Position numbers and translations under genes: made by a program. 64,000 nt of DNA from Neckera pumila (taxonomy: Eukaryota > Streptophyta > Bryopsida > Hypnales > Neckeraceae), in assembly GCA_963969595.1 (NCBI GenBank), contig OZ018413.1, positions 12,761,711-12,825,710 on the forward strand, written 5' to 3'. Shown piece after piece: positions 1 through 10,808 of this stretch; position 1 is the stretch's first letter; the number at the start of each line of letters is the position of its first letter. The notes below the pieces were generated by a model. The model was not told where the DNA came from and made no database searches. It saw nothing but the letters and a program-made list of their open reading frames with translations.

Positions 1-1
1 C

Positions 2-935
2 CTAGAAGGATTGGAAAATCCTCAGGATGTCAGACTTGGATTTAAAGATAATGTAAAGATTGCTGATTTGTATGCCATATTGCTTCTCGAAGCCGTTGAA
101 TCCCGGAGACAACCAATCAAGGGATTCGGCCAAGATGAGAACTATCTACATGCAGTGAAGTACTATAGGAAGTGCCTCCGTCAGCTATCGATGAGCCTGA
201 TATTTGGCCATTTCCATAGGGACTTCATTACTGCTTTAAATGTGAACCTCTTGCTTGTGTATTTCACGACATGATCTCAGTACAATACATACCTCAAGTC
301 CTGCAGGCAAAGATTGCTCACAAATCTAGGATCCTACGATGACAACAAGAGCAGCATACAAGATCAAGATGAAGCTCGGCGCCAGGCCCTCATTCAGGAC
401 TATCTTGTGGAGATGAAAACTTTTCTTGAGTGGCGTTGGAAGCTACCCATTTAAAAACTCGGTGAACGGACAATATGGCAATTTACTCATTCCTTGCGCA
501 CCATGGGCAGGAAACAATACACCGAAGGTTGGATTGAGTGGTTGGAGCATCATAAGGGCTTGTATGCGATATTGCAATATTACCATGCGAGAACAGTGTT
601 GACATCGTCTCTCCCGGGAAACTCGTTCTATACAAAGAGAGAAGGACTTGCCTCTCAGTGGAACGCATTCCTGTTTGCTGAAGGCGAGCGCACACGGGTT
701 ATGATGTACCAGCTTGAAATACACTGGTGCAAGTCCTTGGGGCCTTCTTTACCGCAATGGGGTCTTGACGCCCACGACAGCGATGCTTTGAAATATGTCA
801 AAGAGAGTTGTTGCGCTCTACTTGCTAGAGAATCTGTTGTGTTTGTGCAATACAGTCCCTATGAGTATTCGCCGCTCTTTAGTCAATCTCCATCTGAAAC
901 TCAATCAAGTTTTTCCCATAAGTATTTTATATATG
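2..935 (+). pseudogene. Decayed unrecognised gene, 5' coding block
   Basis: One reading frame stays open from the left edge to about 935, broken only by TGA at 272-274 and a TAA near 453. Codon choice and amino-acid make-up look protein-like throughout, with runs such as ADLYAILLLEAVESRR, DEARRQALIQDYLVEMK and EGWIEWLEHHKGLYAILQYY. It is helical and charged with many aromatics, and no catalytic motif is recognised. The true start lies to the left of the window. A possible donor (CATAA then GTATTT) lies near 921. The same frame resumes in the next block after an AT-rich, intron-like gap with a T-run. Two in-frame stops make it a likely pseudogene, unless the first stop falls inside a short unrecognised intron. 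Confidence 0.45.
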
Positions 936-1105
936 TTATCATGATCGACGAGGTATTACTAATAGTTCTACTCTCAAATTGCAATCAGACGTGTACTTAG
1001 CCAAAGGATAATTAGCTATAAATTACATTACTGTACGATTTGTTGCATTATGGTTACACCTTTTGCAATTTTTTTTTTTGTTAAAATTGACCTTGGAATG
1101 TTCAG

Positions 1106-1419
1106 GATGGCTGCCAATTGTTCACAGAAATCACGAAGCCCTTGGACCAGGATGGTCGTATAAGAAAATCCAAACGGCTCACGCTAGAGAAAAGACTCAA
1201 TCATCTATATGAATATCTGGCATACAAACAACGACACCCGGCGGACAAGGAAATTTGCCAAGACAAAGAAAACAGACGTCTTTGCAAAAATTTGACCATC
1301 ACCAGTGATGAGTCCATGAACGAGTATTTGGAGTTCCTGTTCGCGCATTACTGGGGCTAGTTGCATACCATCTGGAGAAGATGAAGCCTGGAGACAACTT
1401 AGTGCTTTCTCCAAGTGAG
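1106..1419 (+). pseudogene. Second exon-like block of the unrecognised gene
   Basis: An acceptor (TTCAG, with a T-run 30-50 bases upstream) precedes GATGGCTGCC at 1106. The frame then stays open to TAG at 1358-1360, rich in Lys, Arg and Glu (segments KRLTLEKRLNHLYEYLAYK and ESMNEYLEFLFAHYWG). A one-base shift at the GGGG run near 1355 restores an open frame (LVAYHLEKMKPGDNLVLSPS). That frame runs to a clean donor GAG|GTACAA near 1420, so one base was probably lost. The block belongs with the upstream one by frame, composition and spacing. Function is unknown. Confidence 0.45.
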
Positions 1420-1634
1420 GTACAATGGCATATTTTGCAACTTTGAAGCAGTTCTAATGTGCATGTAGTTAGTATATTTGATCAAATAATTCCCCAAATG
1501 CTTGAAATTAGTAATTTGAGTTTAAGAGCTTGATGTGAAAAGCCTTTTAATCCAGCCTTCAATATACTGTCGGAGATATTTGTAGATTCCTAACCTAGTT
1601 CTCACATCCTGCAAACTGTGTGACTGACGTGCAG

Positions 1635-2240
1635 TATGTAGCTGCTCACCCGCATGCCGTTTGCCGCATTTTGGAATCCAAAGGACCACAAATATCTCAT
1701 TGATAGCCACGCCATCGTTGTTGCCCCCTCGCTGAACACAATAAGAAAACGTCGTTTTTATGACGTTAGAAGGAAACGTTCATGTCAGGTTGAAAAAGGA
1801 TGTAGTCACAGAAGCTTTGTCCCTGAAACGCAGAATTTTGAGAGATGTTCTTGGGAACAGGCAGATGTCCATTGACAAACGATTTAATGTTGCAAAAAAC
1901 GTGCATGGTTTGAAGGACATTTTGGAAAATGATTCAGCGTTATAGAAGACATTATGCACAGGAGATGAAAGCCACATGGACCGCTGTTTGGTCAATGCAT
2001 TTGCTTGACTTTAGTTCGACCGTGGATCGAAGGTTGGTAGGGCATAAAAAGGTTCGGGCAGTTCCTGTTTTTCCAAGAGAGTATGGGTGGGTGGCGATGG
2101 AAAAGCGATGGAATGAATATCATTTTCAGGAAATAACAATTTCTTTTAATTAAGTCCTTGGGCTCTGTTACTAAAATTGGAAAAAGTTGGTTCTGGGAAG
2201 AACGTGTACATGTGGAAGCCGTCGATTTTGTCAAAAATTT
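1635..2240 (+). pseudogene. Third exon-like block and 3' coding remnants
   Basis: After a GTGCAG acceptor at 1629-1634, a frame reads YVAAHPHAVCRILESKGPQI and stops at about 1701. An ATG at 1760 then opens 61 codons (KKDVVTEALSLKRRILRDVL) to 1945. This overlaps an ATG at 1929 opening 74 codons to 2153 (segments KATWTAVWSMHLLDF and REYGWVAMEKRW). A further frame (SVTKIGKSWFWEERVHVEAV) continues to about 2230. The succession of short, protein-like frames displaced by single-base shifts is typical of a frameshifted coding region. No family is recognised. The two ATG-led pieces could instead be independent small ORFs. Confidence 0.35.
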
Positions 2241-2843
2241 TGCTTGAACTCAGTACGATTGGATATGTTAGAAATCTGGAATTTTTTTTGAGGGGACCCT
2301 TTTTTGAGGGTCCGACATAGTGAATACGTGACGAGCATTTTCTCTTCATAACAACTGACGATCTGACCTTCGTATAATTACTTGTGCGGTAAGAATGAAC
2401 CAATTCTGATTGTTGGAATACTGAAACGTCATGTATAAATGAAATTGTCAGAATATAATCAATTTGAACTGCCATTTTTGTAGCCAAAAATAAGTAAATT
2501 TTAAAATCCCACGTCTTTTGCACATTTAACCGTAGGATCTTAAACCTAACAAGTATGAGAAAATGTGATAATTTTTCAAAATTGATGACTGCATGCATTG
2601 CAAAATATTTGCATTTAAATTGAAAGAATCAAGTTTTCAAGCACATCGTAAAACTATATTATTATACTTTGAACCTATTTAACTTAAATTAACCGCACTA
2701 CAGAGTTTTCTATTTTTACCCCTAAAGAATTATGAGTGCACATCTTGAACAATGAATGAACAGAAACACATAATGAACTCATAAAAATGCATTTTTAAAT
2801 CCATCAATCTTGTTTAAAGATTGTTGAATTAATTTTTCTACAT
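2241..2843. other. AT-rich noncoding spacer
   Basis: No convincing coding region. A 150-codon minus-strand ORF (2146-2598) has the composition of random AT-rich sequence and was not called. Confidence 0.5.
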
Positions 2844-3074
2844 TCATACAAATGAGATCATGAAGATTTTGCTTTCCATTAGTTCTATAATTGTAGAAGC
2901 TTTAGGTACCCTTCCCACACAAGTTCCACTAATGTTTTCATGTTTGTGTGCATTTGTTGGTTGTGGAGCATTGATTGCTTCATTATTAGGTCTTGTATGT
3001 CCTGGATTTGGAATACCTTGCTCACCATTGTTGGCAAAGTTTAGGTCATCATCTAGCATCAATAAAATCAACAC
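2844..3074 (-). pseudogene. Unrecognised coding remnant (Asn/Pro-rich)
   Basis: The minus frame is polar and protein-like: Asn- and Pro-rich (NNGEQGIPNPGHTRPNNEA), then a more regular segment (GRVPKASTIIELMES). The plus-strand ORFs over the same bases are hydrophobic shadows. It lies 160 bases downstream, in transcription sense, of the block at 3237-3460 and probably belongs to the same dead gene. No domain is recognised. Confidence 0.35.
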
Positions 3075-3236
3075 ATATTGTATACAACACTTTGAAACAA
3101 GGCTCCAATGATTTGAGTACTAATAAACATCTAATCACTATATTTTGTACAAGGATAGGTAATGAGGATGAAAGTTTACATTCCGGTAGAGTAGGTGATG
3201 TGAAAATTAAATATATTGTTTGGAATCCACCACTTC

Positions 3237-3460
3237 TTAGGCGCCGAGATTCCTCAACAACAATGAAGCATGCTCTTCAACAGCAAGACGTTGGCTTTCA
3301 GTCCTTGGGTGGGGCAATTGTTGTCTCCTACCATTGCCAGTTGTTTTAAATGTAACTCGTGCTTCTTGTGACATCCGTTGAGCCATTTCAAATTCTAAAT
3401 TCAACAAACTCACTAAGTTAGTTTTGAATTTTGTTACACTTCCTTAAAGTCATTTTCAAA
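3237..3460 (-). pseudogene. Unrecognised coding remnant (coiled, Gln/Arg-rich)
   Basis: A minus-strand frame without a good start codon reads KFKTNLVSLLNLEFEMAQRM, then continues through a Gln/Arg/Pro stretch and ends EEHASLLLRNLGA before TAA at 3237-3239. One base upstream a second frame (ENDFKE) extends it, suggesting a single-base shift near 3448. The pattern of charged and leucine residues suggests helix or coiled coil. Not recognised. Probably one pseudogene together with 2844-3074. Confidence 0.4.
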
Positions 3461-6400
3461 CTACATTTCTAATTGTACATCACATATATCATTGAGATGC
3501 CAAAAATTTTGTGCATATCAAATATCTAGGTAGTACAAACAAACTATAAGAAATCAAACTATTACAATGGTACTCCATGTAATTGACAAATATAAATGTA
3601 GATTGTTTAGAATATCCAATGATTTTCAAGTAAAAATGTCAGGAGATGTGCCTAATTTCAAAAATAAGCAAAAAATCCATTACCAATTATGAACTAAGGA
3701 AATAATTTAAATATGGCATGGAGTTTGAACAACAATAACTCATTTATACTAAATTAAGCTATAATAAATGGAGGTCTACATTACCTTACTAAATAATGAT
3801 AGAATAACTTTACTCTTTGTTGGGGTTATAATAGACTGTAGTTAGTATGAATTGAGAGTTCCAAATGTAAACAAACTCACTTATACAGAAGTAAATGCCA
3901 AGTATCTACACTAATGATAGAAATTTTGGAACAAACAATAATTGACAAATGACCTTCCTACTATAATTCCAATTGTTCAAAGATTCACAATGTCAAGGAA
4001 TACAAGAGATATGTTTTCATTTTGAGCTTTCTGTCTTCTTGTATATCTATCATAGCTAGGCAATAAAATTTGTAATCCATATCTAGATTCTAAATACAAA
4101 TAATTGAACAGCATCCTTTCTACAACTTATACGGCTACTAGATAAAATCATTTTGAGATACTATACAATACAAACATGTGCTATTAAAACAAGTGTTGAA
4201 TTACATACAAGGCGCTTAGACTTATCGCGCAAATGACATGCACAATTGTGCAAGAAGAATGCAGTCCGGCACAAAGAAATCCACAAGCAAACGACAAACG
4301 GAGGTTGGACCTTCTTAGCCAAAAAAACTTTAGTCTAAAGCTTTATGACGATGTTTTTTATTACAGCTGCCAACCTTCTTACCTTACACAAGTAACCTTC
4401 TGACACGTCTACCGTATAGAAACTCACTAATACTACCTATATTGTATGCAAGTATTATATACAAGAAGTATTGTAGTTGTATTGAAGTTTGAATGACTAC
4501 CACTATAGATTACATAATAGAGACATTATATTTAGGTTATATTTTAGAGGACTTGTAATTTGAGATTCTAAAAATAATAACAAAATTCCATATCACAATA
4601 TTATATTACATTTTAATGCATAGCACCTATTTTTATTATTTGTTTAGAGCCTTCATATTTTAGCAATTATTTATACTTTGGAAAAAAATTACATTCAAAA
4701 TAATGCATACAACTTTTCTTACTAGCTTATTATTCTAAGAAAATTACAAAACAAAGATTGAAGAGCCAACTACAATCCTCTAAATGTGAAAATTGTAGAA
4801 TTTTTATAATAAATAATATAGTATATATTTTCACAATGAATGTAATTTTCATTTGAATATACAAACTAAAAGTGGCAATTGCAAATAACCACTAAAATAC
4901 TATTAATTGGAATTAGGCTCAAAATTCAAAAAATAACAACCAAAAATGATGTTCCTTTAGTTTCAATTTTGGTTGTTCTTTTTTGAATTTTTTCTTAAAA
5001 TAAAATTATTTAGATTTTTTGGAATATGACTTTTCTTTCAATTTGTGTCTCAAAGCAAAGTTTAGTCCATATAAGCTCAAAATAAGGAAGCCCAAGTAGC
5101 AAAAGAAATTCACAAAAATTAGATTTTTTTTTTGGATTTTTTTTGCCATTGATTATATTTTTGTCCACATAAATTTTTTTGATTCATCTCATTTGGATAA
5201 GGGATGTGGAAGTTTTGGAGAATCTTGTTTTACCTACAGCTATCACAATTTCTAGAAAAAATAATGGATTGGGTTCGTTTTTGAAATCAATTTTTATAAT
5301 GTTCCAAAAAAAAAAGTGGTTTAATTTACTTGTTTGAATAATGCCACCATTGAAATTAGTGTAATTCAATTCCATCTTAGAAATATCAATCATTTAATTT
5401 AATCCCCTTTTATATCATACATATTTATACTTAATAATTTTTTAAACAATGAAAAGTAGTTTTTTTTAAGATTTTTTTTTATACTCTAAATTAAACTTCC
5501 TACTATAAAATTTAAACTTTTAATTTTTTGTACAGCAATAAGTTTAAATAAAAAAGGTTAAAAGCCAAATAATGTACTAGTCATATAAGGTGAAAAAAAA
5601 CTACTTTTCTTCATTTTCACCCCAAAAGTTTTCTTAAAGGACAAAATAGATTTTGGATAGGCTCCTACGGTCTCAATATTTGTCTTAATTTCTTGACATT
5701 TTTAGTGAAGGTATAAAATTACATTAGCTTTCCAAATATATAATTTTTATTTCAATTGGAGCTTGAAAAAAAAATTATTGCCTATAAAGCCCTTTTTTCT
5801 AGTTGAATAGGTAGAAAAAATAAACTCAAAAAAACTTAAAATAAAAGTATTTAGCAATTTTTTTATTTAGATTATATTTTTATCTACATAGAAAGCTTTG
5901 ATTTATTCCATTTAAATCAGTTCTGTGAAAATTATAGACCATCTTGTTTTTTGGGAGTATTAGAGCATATTTTTGAAACTATTATTTGTTTGATTAAAAA
6001 ATTATAAATTCAGTATACTAACGCATTCTTATACTAGTTAGGTATAAGATACTACAATTAGATATGCAAAAAAAGAATTTTTATAATTTATAATTTTTGC
6101 AATAGAAATGGTAGTTCTTAGTGTTTATTTTGAAAAAATAGGCCTTCAACATTTGACAGAGGGTTAAGTTAATATAGAAAAAATGTGCAAAGAACAATTA
6201 TTTGTAAAAAATAGCATTTGTAGTGAACGTTCACAAATAAATCATGATATGGTTTCAATTAAACTCTACAAATAGCTTTAACTAAATTTATATTAGAGTG
6301 AATGCCATTAGAAATTACTATAGGATGTAAAAATCAGAAATATCATAATATAATAATAGATTTTGCTACATCAAGATAGCAAATAGACCATATGATCCTA

Positions 6401-6505
6401 AAATTCTTCATCACAGCAATTCATACAGCTCAATGTGAGTTTATTGTAAACACTATCACACATTGAGCTTTTTACAATGGAATACCATCTATAAAATGAT
6501 GCTTT
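3461..6505. other. AT-rich spacer with dispersed-repeat copies
   Basis: About 3 kb of strongly AT-rich sequence with many A or T homopolymers and no credible coding frame. Two stretches (roughly 4970-5460 and 5640-5960) match, in the same orientation, segments near 22030-22560 and 35290-35720. In inverse orientation they match 27140-27860 and 39300-39710. Shared marks include CTACATAGAAAGCTTTGATT near 5883 and a segment ending CCATCTTAGAAATAT near 5380. Confidence 0.5.
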
Positions 6506-6669
6506 CTAATATAGAGCAACACCAAACTGTCCCCTATCGCCAATGGTTCTTGTACAATGCCATAGCTCAGACGCTTTACACAACATAACATTGCCAATGT
6601 AGGGAATTGTAAACAACTTGATCCCTGGTAAATAAAAATTTACCTTGTTGCCGTGTTTGTCCCTTGTAC
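6506..6669 (-). pseudogene. Last exon, dioxygenase-fold-like gene
   Basis: Terminal exon of a minus-strand gene. A T-rich tract ending TTTTACAG marks the acceptor, and the frame runs 54 codons to TAG at 6506-6508. The end of the protein has LWHCTRTIGDRGQFGVALY. The order His, then Arg about 10 residues later, followed by a hydrophobic strand resembles the last strands of double-stranded beta-helix 2-oxoglutarate/Fe(II) dioxygenases, especially Tet/JBP-like (2OGFeDO) proteins linked to transposons in fungi and some plants. Homology is inferred from pattern only; a profile search would decide. Confidence 0.45.
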
Positions 6670-6774
6670 CTGTAAAAAAAATCAAAAAAATCAAATCCAA
6701 TAAATCAAGTCCAATTCAAAATATTAGAATATGATGCATAAGATGCTAAATGTAAATGCAAAAAAAAAACATAC
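6670..6774 (-). other. Spliceosomal intron in the dioxygenase-like gene
   Basis: A 105-bp intron read from both borders: donor CATG|GTATGT at 6774, pyrimidine-rich 3' end and acceptor ACAG|GTACAA at 6670. Joining the flanks gives a phase-1 junction that keeps the frame (SHGTRDKHGNK). Confidence 0.55.
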
Positions 6775-7046
6775 CATGAGATCCAAACCAAATAAAAAAT
6801 CCATATGGTACGTTATCTGCATCGGCACGGATATTGCAATGATAGTTTCAAGTAACACACATAGAAGTGAACAGAGTGTTCCCAAATGTCAAGTTTTCTT
6901 CTTCTCCAATGCCTTCTTCTTTCAAAATCTCCTCCAAATGCTTGAAGACAACGGGAAACTGCACCTTCAAATGATCACTGATCATCGTGCATAAGAGATT
7001 AGCACGATAGTAGCAATCATTAGTATCATGCTTGAACTTGCAAAAT
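6775..7046 (-). pseudogene. Internal exon, dioxygenase-fold-like gene
   Basis: A frame from about 7046 down to the donor at 6775 reads FKHDTNDCYYRANLL, then DHLKVQFPVVFKHLEEILKE, TFGNTLFTSM and NIRADADNVPYGFFIWFG. A TGA stop interrupts it just before NYHCNIRADAD, near 6835. In the 2OG/Fe(II) fold the first metal ligands form HxD; here the matching place reads R-A-D. The codon CGT is one transition away from CAT (His), consistent with loss of the metal site. The stop and this change both point to a pseudogene. The upstream border uses GCAAG near 7046. Confidence 0.45.
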
Positions 7047-7129
7047 TAACAAACACCATATGAGTATATATTTTATGAAAACATTAAATATTTGAAAAAA
7101 TTTACTTCAATGTCAAAGTGAATGAACAA

Positions 7130-7480
7130 ACCTTCCAATAAGGCCATAGGCATATCAAAAACCAAATGTCATGATTCTTGAATCATGATTTGCTCTCTTC
7201 ATCTCTCCTTGTTTGGTAGGATTTTCATAGGCCTCTAGAAATGTTGCATGCTCCGTCATCTCTGCAAGCATACTATAGCCAAATCTGCCATTTACTAATA
7301 GAAAATGGAACCCATGCCTTGTAGAATCACCACATATAGTTGGGGAGCTAACTTTATCAAAAGTGTTATGCTCCTGTCGTAGCATAGAAAGCACAATTCC
7401 TTCTCTAAGGTCCAAATTAGCCCTAAAGTGACTCGTGTATCGTTCCACAGAGATTTGGGTTGTAGTTCTCCTAATTGACC
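7130..7480 (-). pseudogene. Upstream exon of the dioxygenase-like pseudogene
   Basis: The minus frame reads TSHFRANLDLREGIVLSMLR, then DSTRHGFHFLLVNGRFGYSM and AEMTEHATFLEAYENP. It ends after RIMTFGF. A one-base shift at the T-run near 7160 opens DMPMALLE up to a donor-like GAAG|GTTTGT near 7132. It precedes the internal exon in the right order and orientation, separated by about 85 AT-rich bases. Beyond about 7500 the character changes abruptly to the GC-richer flank of the next locus, which may mark an insertion that removed the 5' end. No domain is recognised in this part. Confidence 0.4.
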
Positions 7481-7519
7481 GGAATGTTACTAATTGGTAT
7501 ACAAAAGAAAACCCCAAGT

Positions 7520-8490
7520 ACTAGTCTAGACCGGATCCAATTCCAATAATCCAGAACCAGAAAACGCTTTTCTGATTATACTGCCGGTCTAGGGTAATTA
7601 CTACATGTATTTAAACTTGAGTTTAACCTCTGGACCAAGAGGGATCCGCAACTTTGGGATTAAGGAAGGAAGCTTAATTCCTACCCTTCGAGTTTAATGC
7701 GTCAGGAGTTTCCACAGAATAAACATGGAAAAGAAAACTTGGAAAAGAACATTGAAAACAAGACCTTCCTCACAACTAGACCGGAAGGGCTACGCAAGCT
7801 AGCAGGTCACGCAAGATGGTCTGAATTCTCCTACCAAAGGCTACAATGACGAACTACCGGACAATCCACGATCTAGGTAGAGAAGGAGAGTCAGGAAAAG
7901 TGTGAGAGCAGTGGGTGCTTCTTGACCATAGCCAGCTCTAATCCTCAAAGGAAATCCTACTATATCCTGTCTGCTATTCAATCTCTTCAAGGACCGGATA
8001 CTTCGTGCATCCGGGCTCACTCCCTCCTTACCCAAGTCTGCAATCACACTACTCAAACAAAAATATGGACAAGTGCAAAAGCGTGCAACACACAATTGTG
8101 AATTGAAAATACCAATGGGTTTTGCAAATATTCTATTGGGAAAACAAAAGTATGGAAATCAACCCAGATCACATCAATAATCCGAGCTTAAATACTAAAC
8201 TACCACTCTAACTCAAAAAATGTCTATGTCTAATTTCAGCCAAGAAAATGACACGTTTCATTCCTTCTCGGACTGCTAAAGTAGTTGACTTAACTACAGT
8301 CTAAAAAGGTGTCCACTAAAAGTAGATCTTAGATCCTATAGTTCCGGAATTAACCCGAGTCCTAACTCCTACTTGCTTAAAACTCTCCTACTGCCAAAAT
8401 TAAGACTGCAGCCCTACCGTCTATGCTACAGTCCTCTACCTACTTCCTACTCTTCTTTGTCGGTGAATTGCCTGTCCTGGCTGATCCCTT
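7520..8490 (-). mobile_element. GC-richer noncoding flank of a transposon-type locus
   Basis: About 970 bases clearly richer in G and C than the surroundings, with recurring CCGGT/ACCGG words (e.g. TAGACCGGATCC, ACTAGACCGGAAGGG). There is no coding frame. It lies directly downstream, in minus sense, of the acidic ORF ending at 8491, so it may be the 3' untranslated or terminal-repeat part of that element. No matching second copy bounding the locus could be found by eye, so an LTR assignment is not proven. Confidence 0.3.
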
Positions 8491-9000
8491 TCAGGCCAGT
8501 GGCTTCTTTCCGGTCTGAAGCTTGGCAGCTCGTTTGGCCCGGAGTTTGGTCTTCTCTCTAGTCACCTTGGCCTTCATCGCTTGAGTGTCTGCCAATGCCT
8601 GGTCTAGATCAGAGTAGGGTTCAGATTCTTGCTCTGACCCGGACTCTTCTTCCTCCTCATTCGATTCGTCATTTTTTTCTTCCTCCTCCGGAATCCGGGC
8701 CACTTTCTTCTTGGCCGAGGGGGGTTCCGAAGCCTTCCTCTTGTGTAGCATCGGGACAGGTTTCGCCACCTTGCTTTGAGTCGTTGCTTCACCTCCAATT
8801 ACCTTCCGGATTACTCCCTTCCAGTGCGATCCTGATGACTGCTTGCGACCGGCTCCCAATTCGGTTTTGACAATGGACTGGATCAGGCCAATCATCCCTC
8901 CTTCTTCTCCAAACTGCACCTTCTTTCCAGGAGTCTTCGGAGAAGACTTAGAAGGTGAAAGGGTACTGCGTTGCTTGGTCTTGGCGCTGTCGTGTTGTAC
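8491..9000 (-). pseudogene. Lys/Glu-rich C-terminal block of transposon-type protein
   Basis: Open frame from about 9000 to TGA at 8491-8493, no ATG at its head. It starts QHDSAKTKQRSTLSPSKSSP, passes a Gly-rich segment (FGEEGGMIGLIQSIVKTELG), and continues through a basic part (MLHKRKASEPPSAKKKVARI). After this come an acidic run of Glu/Asp/Ser and a basic helical tail (KVTREKTKLRAKRAAKL). This basic-acidic-basic tail resembles the low-complexity ends of plant transposon-associated ORFs. Upstream of 9000 the frame is closed and the sequence becomes AT-rich, so the block looks severed from its 5' part by an insertion. The nearest candidates for that part are at 10809-11290 and 12586-14016. 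Confidence 0.45.
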
Positions 9001-9089
9001 ATTTGTACATAGTGTAAAAAAATATATTATATGTTTTATCGAGTAGCTTCAAGGTGACGCTTTCTTGGTGAGGTGCATGACATCTATAT

Positions 9090-9215
9090 AAGAAGACGGA
9101 TCTGCCTAAGCGCTTCATCAGATTGCATAAGTGGTAGTTGTTTTCTACTTTAGGTTTAAAATGTCGAACTGGAGGGGTTTTTCTGATTCTCAAGATGAAG
9201 AATCTCAATCGGAAT
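9090..9215 (+). promoter_or_regulatory. TATA box, leader and possible first exon on plus strand
   Basis: TATATAAG at 9094-9101 is followed about 65 bases later by ATG at 9161. The ATG opens MSNWRGFSDSQDEESQSE, and a donor-like GTGAGT sits immediately after at about 9215. The layout (TATA, about 30 bases, leader, acidic first exon, donor) is that of a plant promoter with a short first exon. The following kilobase is T-rich, intron-like and holds tandem repeats. No second exon was found, so this may be a captured promoter fragment or part of the interrupting element. Confidence 0.35.
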
Positions 9216-9774
9216 GTGAGTTTGAATTTTTTCAAATTCCTGCAGATGGAGTGATATTTTATTGGACCTCTAGTTTTTTACCTCTACTAGACGTGTGTTG
9301 AGTTTGAGTTCTTCATTCCATAGTTGGAGTGATTTCTTGCATTAGTTTTGTATTTGTAAAGTAGTATGAAGAAATTATTCAAATAGTTTGCTTTCTCGGT
9401 GAACTTGAGTGAATTTCCTTCTAAATTAAAGATAAAAAAATAATTGTGGGCCAAATGAGTGCTCAATTATTGTTGTTGTAATCTTGAAGAGTGAGTTAGG
9501 GGCGGACCCCACTTGTTTGTGTGGTTAGAATGAAGATAGGGTGAGGAAAAAGGGGACACTATGGATCTTCTCTCTCATTATGAGTTTAGAGAGGACCCCA
9601 AATATTTGGAGGGCTATTGTGTTGGGAGTTTGAAGAGTTTTGAAATGAAATTTGAAAAAGTTGTGTATCGTGGTGTGCATTTTTTAAATTGATCTCATTT
9701 GCTTGATTTAGAGTTGTGAATCAAAAGTTGTGCTAGTTTGAGTGGAGGGGGTTTTGTTGCCTTTGAAACTAAAA

Positions 9775-10270
9775 GGCAGAGACTTCGATCAGCTATAAAA
9801 GACGGACAGGTTCTTGATTTACAATGAAATTTAGAGGAAGTGTAGAAAATTGTGTTAGCTTTTCATAAAACTATCATTCGTTCCATTTGGAGTTTTTATG
9901 AGTGAGTTGTGTGTGTGGAAGTGAAGGAGGGTCTGCTGCTCTTTTTCTCTCAAGGCCGAAACATTGGATGGCCATAGATATTGGATAGAGTTTTAGAATT
10001 GTTTGAGATTTGGAGAAAATGTAGAAAATTGTGTAAGCTATTCATGAAGTTATCACTCGTTCTATTTGGAGTTTGTATAAATGAGTTGTGAGTGCAGAAG
10101 TGAAAGAGGGTCTGCTGCCCTTCTTTCTCAAGGTCGAAATTTTGGATGGCCATAGAAGTTGGACAAAGTTTTAGAATTGTTTGAAATTTGGAGGAGAAGT
10201 AGGAGTTTGTGCTAGCTTTCCAAAGAGCTATTACTCATTTCATTTGAAGCTGTGGAGCGTTGGAGGCACT
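9775..10270 (+). repeat. Tandem repeat, about 178-bp unit
   Basis: GGATGGCCATAGA occurs at about 9967 and 10145. TGTAGAAAATTGTGT occurs at about 9841 and 10020. TGAAGGAGGGTCTGCTGC and TGAAAGAGGGTCTGCTGC also recur. All share a spacing near 178 bases. Roughly two and a half diverged copies are visible, the last one decaying after 10200. Confidence 0.6.
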
Positions 10271-10333
10271 CACCCAAAATTCAGCTTACAAATTGGAGGT
10301 TGAAGTTGGAGATTGGAGGAAGTGTTGAAGACT

Positions 10334-10354
10334 TGTGTGTGTGTGTGTGTGTGT
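10334..10354. repeat. (TG)n microsatellite
   Basis: About ten TG units within the interrupting segment. Confidence 0.7.
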
Positions 10355-10675
10355 ATGGCTTGTGGCTTCGTAAACCTTGTTGTTGTGGGCGGCTTGGTTT
10401 ACACCATTGCTAGCCTTATTTTGTATTGTGGGTGACGAAGTGGGGTTAATTGCCCACATGGTTGAGACTTGCTTGTTCTAACGGTGAAGCTTGGTTCTTA
10501 AAGCTGGTCACCGGGAGTCTGAAAGTTTAGAAGCCCATCATCCGGACGGCATCTTGTGTTATGCTGTCCCGTTTTACCTGTCCGAGGATTGTGGTTTATC
10601 ACCTACCTGACCGAACCCTGACCCGTTTAGAGCCAGCCTCAGGATAGGCCAACAAGAAGCAATTTCAAGGTGAAG

Positions 10676-10740
10676 TTGAAGATTCGACGTTCTAAGTAGA
10701 AGATTCAAGGTTTGAGGTACAAGATTCGACGCAACCGTTA
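10676..10740 (+). repeat. Short tandem repeat, about 22-bp unit
   Basis: Three units headed GAAGATTCGACG, GAAGATTCAAGG and CAAGATTCGACG at about 10679, 10701 and 10722. Confidence 0.55.
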
Positions 10741-10808
10741 CACACCCTAGTCCTAAACCATTTCAAATTGCAGCCAAAATCTCTACGATTTCTCAAGGCA
10801 AACTCTCT

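Noticed and set aside
2146..2598. 150-codon minus ORF
   Set aside because: Low-complexity AT-rich translation, with no motif and no matching codon bias. It overlaps better plus-strand frames at its right end in transcription sense.
2860..3349. Plus-strand ORFs with hydrophobic Cys-rich sequence
   Set aside because: They are shadows of better, polar minus-strand coding remnants.
7520..8490. LTR pair with 14041-14575
   Set aside because: Similar base composition and CCGG words, but no alignable stretch could be found by eye. A terminal-repeat claim is not supported.
8595..8870. Plus-strand 91-codon ORF
   Set aside because: Antisense shadow of the Lys/Glu-rich minus ORF.
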